Of a DNA stretch of 64,000 bases, positions 59,966 to 64,000 are shown piece after piece. Position numbers and translations under genes: made by a program. The first letter of the stretch is position 1; the number at the start of each line of letters is the position of its first letter. This DNA comes from Atherinomorus stipes (taxonomy: Eukaryota > Chordata > Actinopteri > Atheriniformes > Atherinidae), in assembly GCA_023101725.1 (NCBI GenBank), contig JALJCO010003469.1:62001-126000 (forward strand), written 5' to 3'. The notes beneath the pieces were generated by a model that worked only from the letters and a program-made list of their open reading frames with translations, did not search any database and was not told where the DNA came from.

Positions 59966-60595
59966 GTGAAAGTGAAGCCAGTTGGGCGTGTTCCACCGTC
60001 GCCATCTTGCCATGTCATGTGTGTCGTCACTCCTGGAATACTAAAATTGGCACAGCACGGCCTCGGGGCAAATGATCGACAGCCAACATTCTCTGGGCTA
60101 AATGCAAGCTGAGCTAACTCGAAACTAACAGGAGCTAACAAAGATTAGCCTCCTGAGCGGCGAGATAAAGGTAAGGCATGTTTGGACTTGCTGTTAGCTG
60201 CTAAAAACCACCATTTTGCTTCTTACCGAGAGCAAACAAGGAGCTAACTGTTAACCACTGGACGGCAAGCTGCATCCGGTCTGGCATGTCAATCAAAAGG
60301 ATATGCCCCTAATTATGTGTAATTTCAAGAGTAAATAACATCTGAATGGATGAGTTATAACAACCCCCCTTCACAGTTGACATGAAAGTAAACTTGACCA
60401 ATCAAACTTAGATGATTTCAGGCTGTAAACATGTTTATTTCTGCTGCGAAGTTGGTCTTTTTAACATGGGAGTCTGTGGGGATTTGCTCTGTTTTGGAGC
60501 CATTCCCTAGCGGATGAAGAAAGAATTAAAATTTTTGTGCAACACAGAAGTGGGCTCACTGTTCTCCAGCGGAGTTTGCCCCTTGGTTAGAACTC
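59966..60595 (+). repeat. Dispersed repeat A, copy 3
   Basis: Same order of landmarks as the copies at 15 and 55 kb, without the poly-A or the CpG-rich insertion: GAAGCCAGTTGGGCGTG, GAGCAAACAAGGAGCTAACT, GTCAATCAAAAGGA, GGCTGTAAACATGTT. Confidence 0.8.
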
Positions 60596-62824
60596 AACAT
60601 GGAGGGAGAAATACTCTTTTGCTACTGTATTTTGGTGTACATGTCAGGAAAATTACAGTGGTGAATGTGAATCCTCCCATAATCCAATGCAGTTTAGAGT
60701 AGTGTACTGTATACATATTTTACAGAATTTAACTGTTGATAATACAGTAAAAATACTGCCCAGATTACAGAAATCTGTTGCAGTGTGCATGGCCTCTCAG
60801 TTTACCTTACATAACTAAGACAGTCTAAGAGAAGGGGAAAAAAAAAAAACTAAGACAGTCCTCCTCTGGGCTGGAAAGTTTTTCTTCTTTCACAAGGACT
60901 GATGATATATCCTAGCTGTCTCTTTTTTTATTTATTTTTTTTATTTCTGGGCACTTTTATTTTCAGGAAACCAGCAGGAGGCCCTTCTGCTGCGGCTGGT
61001 TCTTAGTGTCTGTTTGGTGTAAGAGCCCTTACAGCTTTGGGTTGATGCACTCTGACATATCCAGATACACCCCTTTTTCTGGTTACTGAAGCTCCAGAAA
61101 CATTACAGATTTATCCCCCTGACCCCTGTGGATTAACAAATTCACTTTTCTCATCACATAGAGCACCTGTCAGCCATAGAAACAGCAGTTAACGTCCTCC
61201 GTGGGTGCTTTTTCCAAATGTAATAGTGATGTCATCTGGGTTAATCTAGGATTTTAAAGATTTTTTCTTCATTTCTTAAAGCAGACACCCTTTCTAAATA
61301 CGAGGAGTGGGAATAAAATGAGCATTTGGGGTATTGAATTGCTTTATAGGAAATTTTGATATACCACACATTCTCTGAAATATGAAGTCTTTTAAAGTTT
61401 AAAGACTTTTTTAATATAGTCCTTAAACTTTATGAGAGTTCAAAACTGAACGCCCTAAAGGCATTTTTTAGCGTTTGTGTCTGTGTCGTGTTCAGATATG
61501 AAATGAAGCAACATTATGCAACACATTCAGCATTTATTGTTCAGCAGGCTCAACTAAAAGAAGCTAAATTAGATATTCTCTTCTTACACTCATCGCATTC
61601 TGAGTGTTATGAAGACTCAGAGCCAAAATCAATAAATTTGCTTTGGCTTTTTTCTACCCTCTTCTGAAGTTTTCTGGTTTCAGGTGCAGCAACTGCACTT
61701 TGCACGAAACACCTCTTTTCACCTTGTGGTGTTAACTAAGGTTTAGGCCTTGATATCTCCTAATCCTGCATGTGGCAGTCCTGATGACATCATCTTGGAG
61801 CTGCTTTTTGGGCCGTATGAACTCAAGTGCCTGTTAACCCTCAATCAGAGAGCTGTATCAATACTAATAAATTTCTCAGCTATGAAGCTGTCAGCTGAAT
61901 CACTTTGAACTCCCCCATCTTTTTGCTTTAAATTTATTTCTCTGATATGTCAGACAAAAAAAGGTATTTTTACTTCTCTTTAATTTGTGCAAAGCAAACC
62001 TTAAACGGGTTTTATAATCGGTGGATGCGGTTCCGAATTTTCCGTCAAGGTCGGCCCACTTCTGCTCTGAGTTTCTTGGCTTATCGTCTCCGCTCATTCT
62101 CCACGACACAATCAGATAACATGAGAATACCAAGTGAAAACGATTCCCCATACCTTCTGCGATTTGTGTAATGCTGTCAAGTAGTCCCTACACACCTGCC
62201 ATTTTTCTCAGAAAAAATCAATCAGCTGCATCAGGGAGCCTCATTTTCATCATCACTTCATTGACTTTCTCCCCAGCTAAATTTTCTTTACAACTATCTT
62301 GTGATACAGCTGGAGGCCAGCGAGATCATAGCATGTCTTAATGAGCTTGCAAGTACGTGTGCTCTTTTTTTTCCTTTTGCCTTGTTAGCTGACATTTAGT
62401 GAAGGCGCTCATGTTGCTGACAAAAGCATTCCCAGTAATGCTCTTGCTAGGTGAGGCACGTTTGGCTCTGTGTTTGATCTTGACAGCTCAGAGACGCGAT
62501 CATCACACAAATCGTTAGATGAACAAACCCGGTGACACACAAGCTTCCCAGCAGGGGTTTATGTTGATTTATAATGTGAATTAATGGAAACTAGAAAAAA
62601 AGTGTTTGAAAGTACTGCAGTTGAGTGTTTTTGTAATTAATTTAAAAGCATTAGTTATTCACTTTGAACATAAATACTGTCATATACAAGTGAAAGTTAT
62701 GTATAGAAATTTAGTTTAGCTGCATCCGTGGCAGCACATAAATGGATAAGTCAGCAATGTTGGATGTTTAGCTGCTGTCTTTTATTGGATGAACAGTATT
62801 GACAGTTAAATTTTGGGTTACTAT
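60596..62824. other. Intronic sequence, no gene recognised
   Basis: At 60640-60790 there is a block with ACTGTA/TACAGT words ending CTGTTGCAGTGTG that may be the right end of the MITE at 58793. A short A run is at 60839-60849. The remainder is unremarkable. Confidence 0.4.
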
Positions 62825-63238
62825 TAGGGATGTCAGTTTAATGCGCTAATTATGTTAATTACACTGCAAATTAATGCATTAAAAAAAATAATCAGTGAGT
62901 GCCAATTCAATGCATGAACATTTTAAATTTGCCCACTGAATGACCCGGGCAGTGGGTGGAGGTAGTGCACCTAAAGCTGTTTGCCAACCGCCATTAAACA
63001 CAAGAAGAAGAAGAAGAAGAAGCAGACGACATGTCAATGAGTCACTGTAACGAACTTCATGGCTGTGTTGGAGCAGGGTTGCATGGAAAACTTAATTGAC
63101 TGCGGCCCTTTAGGACCATTGTTCCCCACGACTGCTTTAGCAGATATGAGATTAAAATGCAATTAATTAGATTAATAAATTACAAATCCTGTAATTTATT
63201 AGTTTTTTTTTTTTTTTTTTAAATCACCTGACAGCCCA
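62825..63238. mobile_element. Possible hAT-like relic
   Basis: Left TAGGGATGTCAGTTTAATGC and right ACCTGACAGCCCA are diverged inverted ends. The interior is rich in ATTAATGCATTAA-type words and contains an (AAG)n at about 63003-63022. Confidence 0.45.
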
Positions 63239-63248
63239 AAAAATTTTC

Positions 63249-63475
63249 ATTCATTACATCCACCAAGGAGTGGAGGTAATGTAATCACCGGTGTCTGTCT
63301 GTCTGTTAGCAAAGTAACTCAAAAAGTACCAAGCAGATTTGGACTAAATTTTCAGGGAGTGTTGATAATGGTACGAGGAAGAACTGGTGAAATTTTCCTG
63401 TTGATCCAGGTCACCGTTTAGAAAGATTATTTGTCATTGTGAGATACGGCTGCATGGGGGAGCTGCTTGCTGGAA
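63249..63475 (+). repeat. Interspersed repeat C, copy 2 (short)
   Basis: CATCCACCAAGGAGTGGAGG, (TGTC)n, TGATCCAGGTCACC, TTGTCATTGTGAGAT and GGGGGAGCTGCTTG follow the order seen at 50105-50840, with a large internal gap. Confidence 0.6.
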
Positions 63476-63817
63476 ATCTTTACTCACCATTAAAAACAAC
63501 ACTATGTTCGAGCTCTTTTGCTCTACTCCGCCTCGATTTTATGAACCGGAAGTTTTGCCAGCGTTGTTTGGAGCATGTGACCACACCAACCAAGGCCTAG
63601 CTACATCATTGGTGTGGCTAGAGCTGCTCCCAGGAATTTCAAAGGGACTAGTTTGTTAATTTGTTAGTGCTATATAAGGGTTTCAGTTGTGTCGTAAACC
63701 AGAGACTTTTAGCCGGGTTTTGCAAGTGCTCTCTCATGATTTTGGACTAAAAGAAAGCATCAGATGAGAATGAAATTTGCAGAGCCCCTCCGAGTCAGCA
63801 GAGTAGTGATTAAAAGA
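63476..63817. other. Short intronic stretch, nothing recognised
   Basis: No gene, repeat end or RNA seen. Confidence 0.4.
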
Positions 63818-64000
63818 AGTCATGGGCATGCGTTACTAATGCATCAACAACTTGAAAAATGTCTGCATACGAATGCCTCTTGCTGAAATAAGGCTATTTT
63901 AGGACTTTTCATGATGGTTTGATAAAACTTCCCCACTTTGATTCCAAAGTTAAAGCTTGGAAATGATCATAAACATAATTGATAAGGATCACAGATGGTA
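63818..64000 (+). mobile_element. Non-autonomous element, copy 3, cut by the window edge
   Basis: CTTGCTGAAATAAGGCTATTTTAGGAC matches the internal region of the element at 5032-5826 (near 5606-5632), and GATTCCAAAGTTAA / GATCATAAACAT match the reverse complement of 6600-6650. The ends lie outside the window. Confidence 0.55.

Larger units (their letters stand above)
1976..64000 (+). other. Large asic4 intron (runs past the window end)
   Basis: No sequence resembling the next ASIC exon, which would begin with the YTRYGKC-type motif, was seen by eye on the plus strand. The simplest reading is a single intron longer than 62 kb, filled with transposable elements, microsatellites and unique DNA. 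I cannot exclude a nested small gene, or a break in assembly that would make the distance only apparent. Confidence 0.6.

Noticed and set aside
1..64000. CRISPR arrays, retroviral genes with LTRs, or gene clusters
   Set aside because: No regular spaced direct repeats of CRISPR type, no paired LTRs and no gag/pol-like frames were seen; the content is eukaryotic intron plus transposon relics.

Overview
The window looks like a piece of a teleost (ray-finned fish) genome, probably a percomorph-type fish. One coding block has vertebrate splice signals. Everything else is AT-rich, repeat-filled, non-coding DNA carrying families typical of fish: a Tc1/mariner transposase remnant, an RTE/Rex3-type LINE with a GATG-like tail, a tRNA-derived SINE, hAT-, Harbinger- and piggyBac-like non-autonomous elements, and many (TA)n and (CA)n microsatellites. 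There are no bacterial-style operons, no CRISPR array and no convincing tRNA or rRNA gene.

The only gene I recognise is the first coding exon of an acid-sensing ion channel, ASIC4 (plus strand, 1400-1975, 192 codons). It encodes the cytoplasmic N-terminus with the HG gating motif, the first membrane helix and the start of the extracellular domain, and ends at a GTGAGT donor. A CAG-rich, ATG-free leader precedes it. A strong pyrimidine tract and AG at 1084-1085 suggest this may not be the first transcribed exon. No second ASIC exon was found, so bases 1976-64000 are most simply one intron of more than 62 kb.

Layout of the intron, left to right: a quiet stretch (2-4.2 kb); a LINE-type tail (4.2 kb); two opposed copies of one repeat (5.0-6.7 kb); a foldback structure enclosing a second element (8.0-9.4 kb); a 113-bp tandem duplication and a G tract (10.9-11.5 kb); a repeat pair with an odd poly-A block (14.8-16.0 kb); a palindromic MITE (16.1 kb); a hAT-like element with a Tc1-type element nested inside (19.3-20.5 kb); two head-on TTAA elements sharing one target site (24.0-25.0 kb); a Tc1-type relic, retro-fragment, MITE and TA-array mosaic (28.1-29.1 kb); a long-TIR element with a perfect hairpin (33.9-34.8 kb); a TTAA foldback (34.9-35.4 kb) with a second copy at 48.5-49.1 kb; a LINE nested in a Tc1-type relic (36.6-37.4 kb); a hAT-like element full of an 11-bp minisatellite (38.6-39.4 kb); a 1.7-kb TTAA element (40.9-42.6 kb); a SINE (45.3 kb); a Tc1 transposase fragment (53.5 kb); two more copies of the 15-kb repeat (55.4 and 60.0 kb); and a Harbinger-like element with a Myb/SANT-like remnant (59.1-59.7 kb).

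I do not see a new multi-gene system. The most interesting material is structural: nested and palindromic elements with readable target-site duplications, which record the order of insertion. Four weaker functional leads are a possible extra exon at 39.62 kb, an unrecognised minus-strand ORF with a signal-peptide-like start at 58.4-58.7 kb, and two homeodomain-motif-rich unique stretches (7.1 and 22.6 kb) that could be conserved enhancers.
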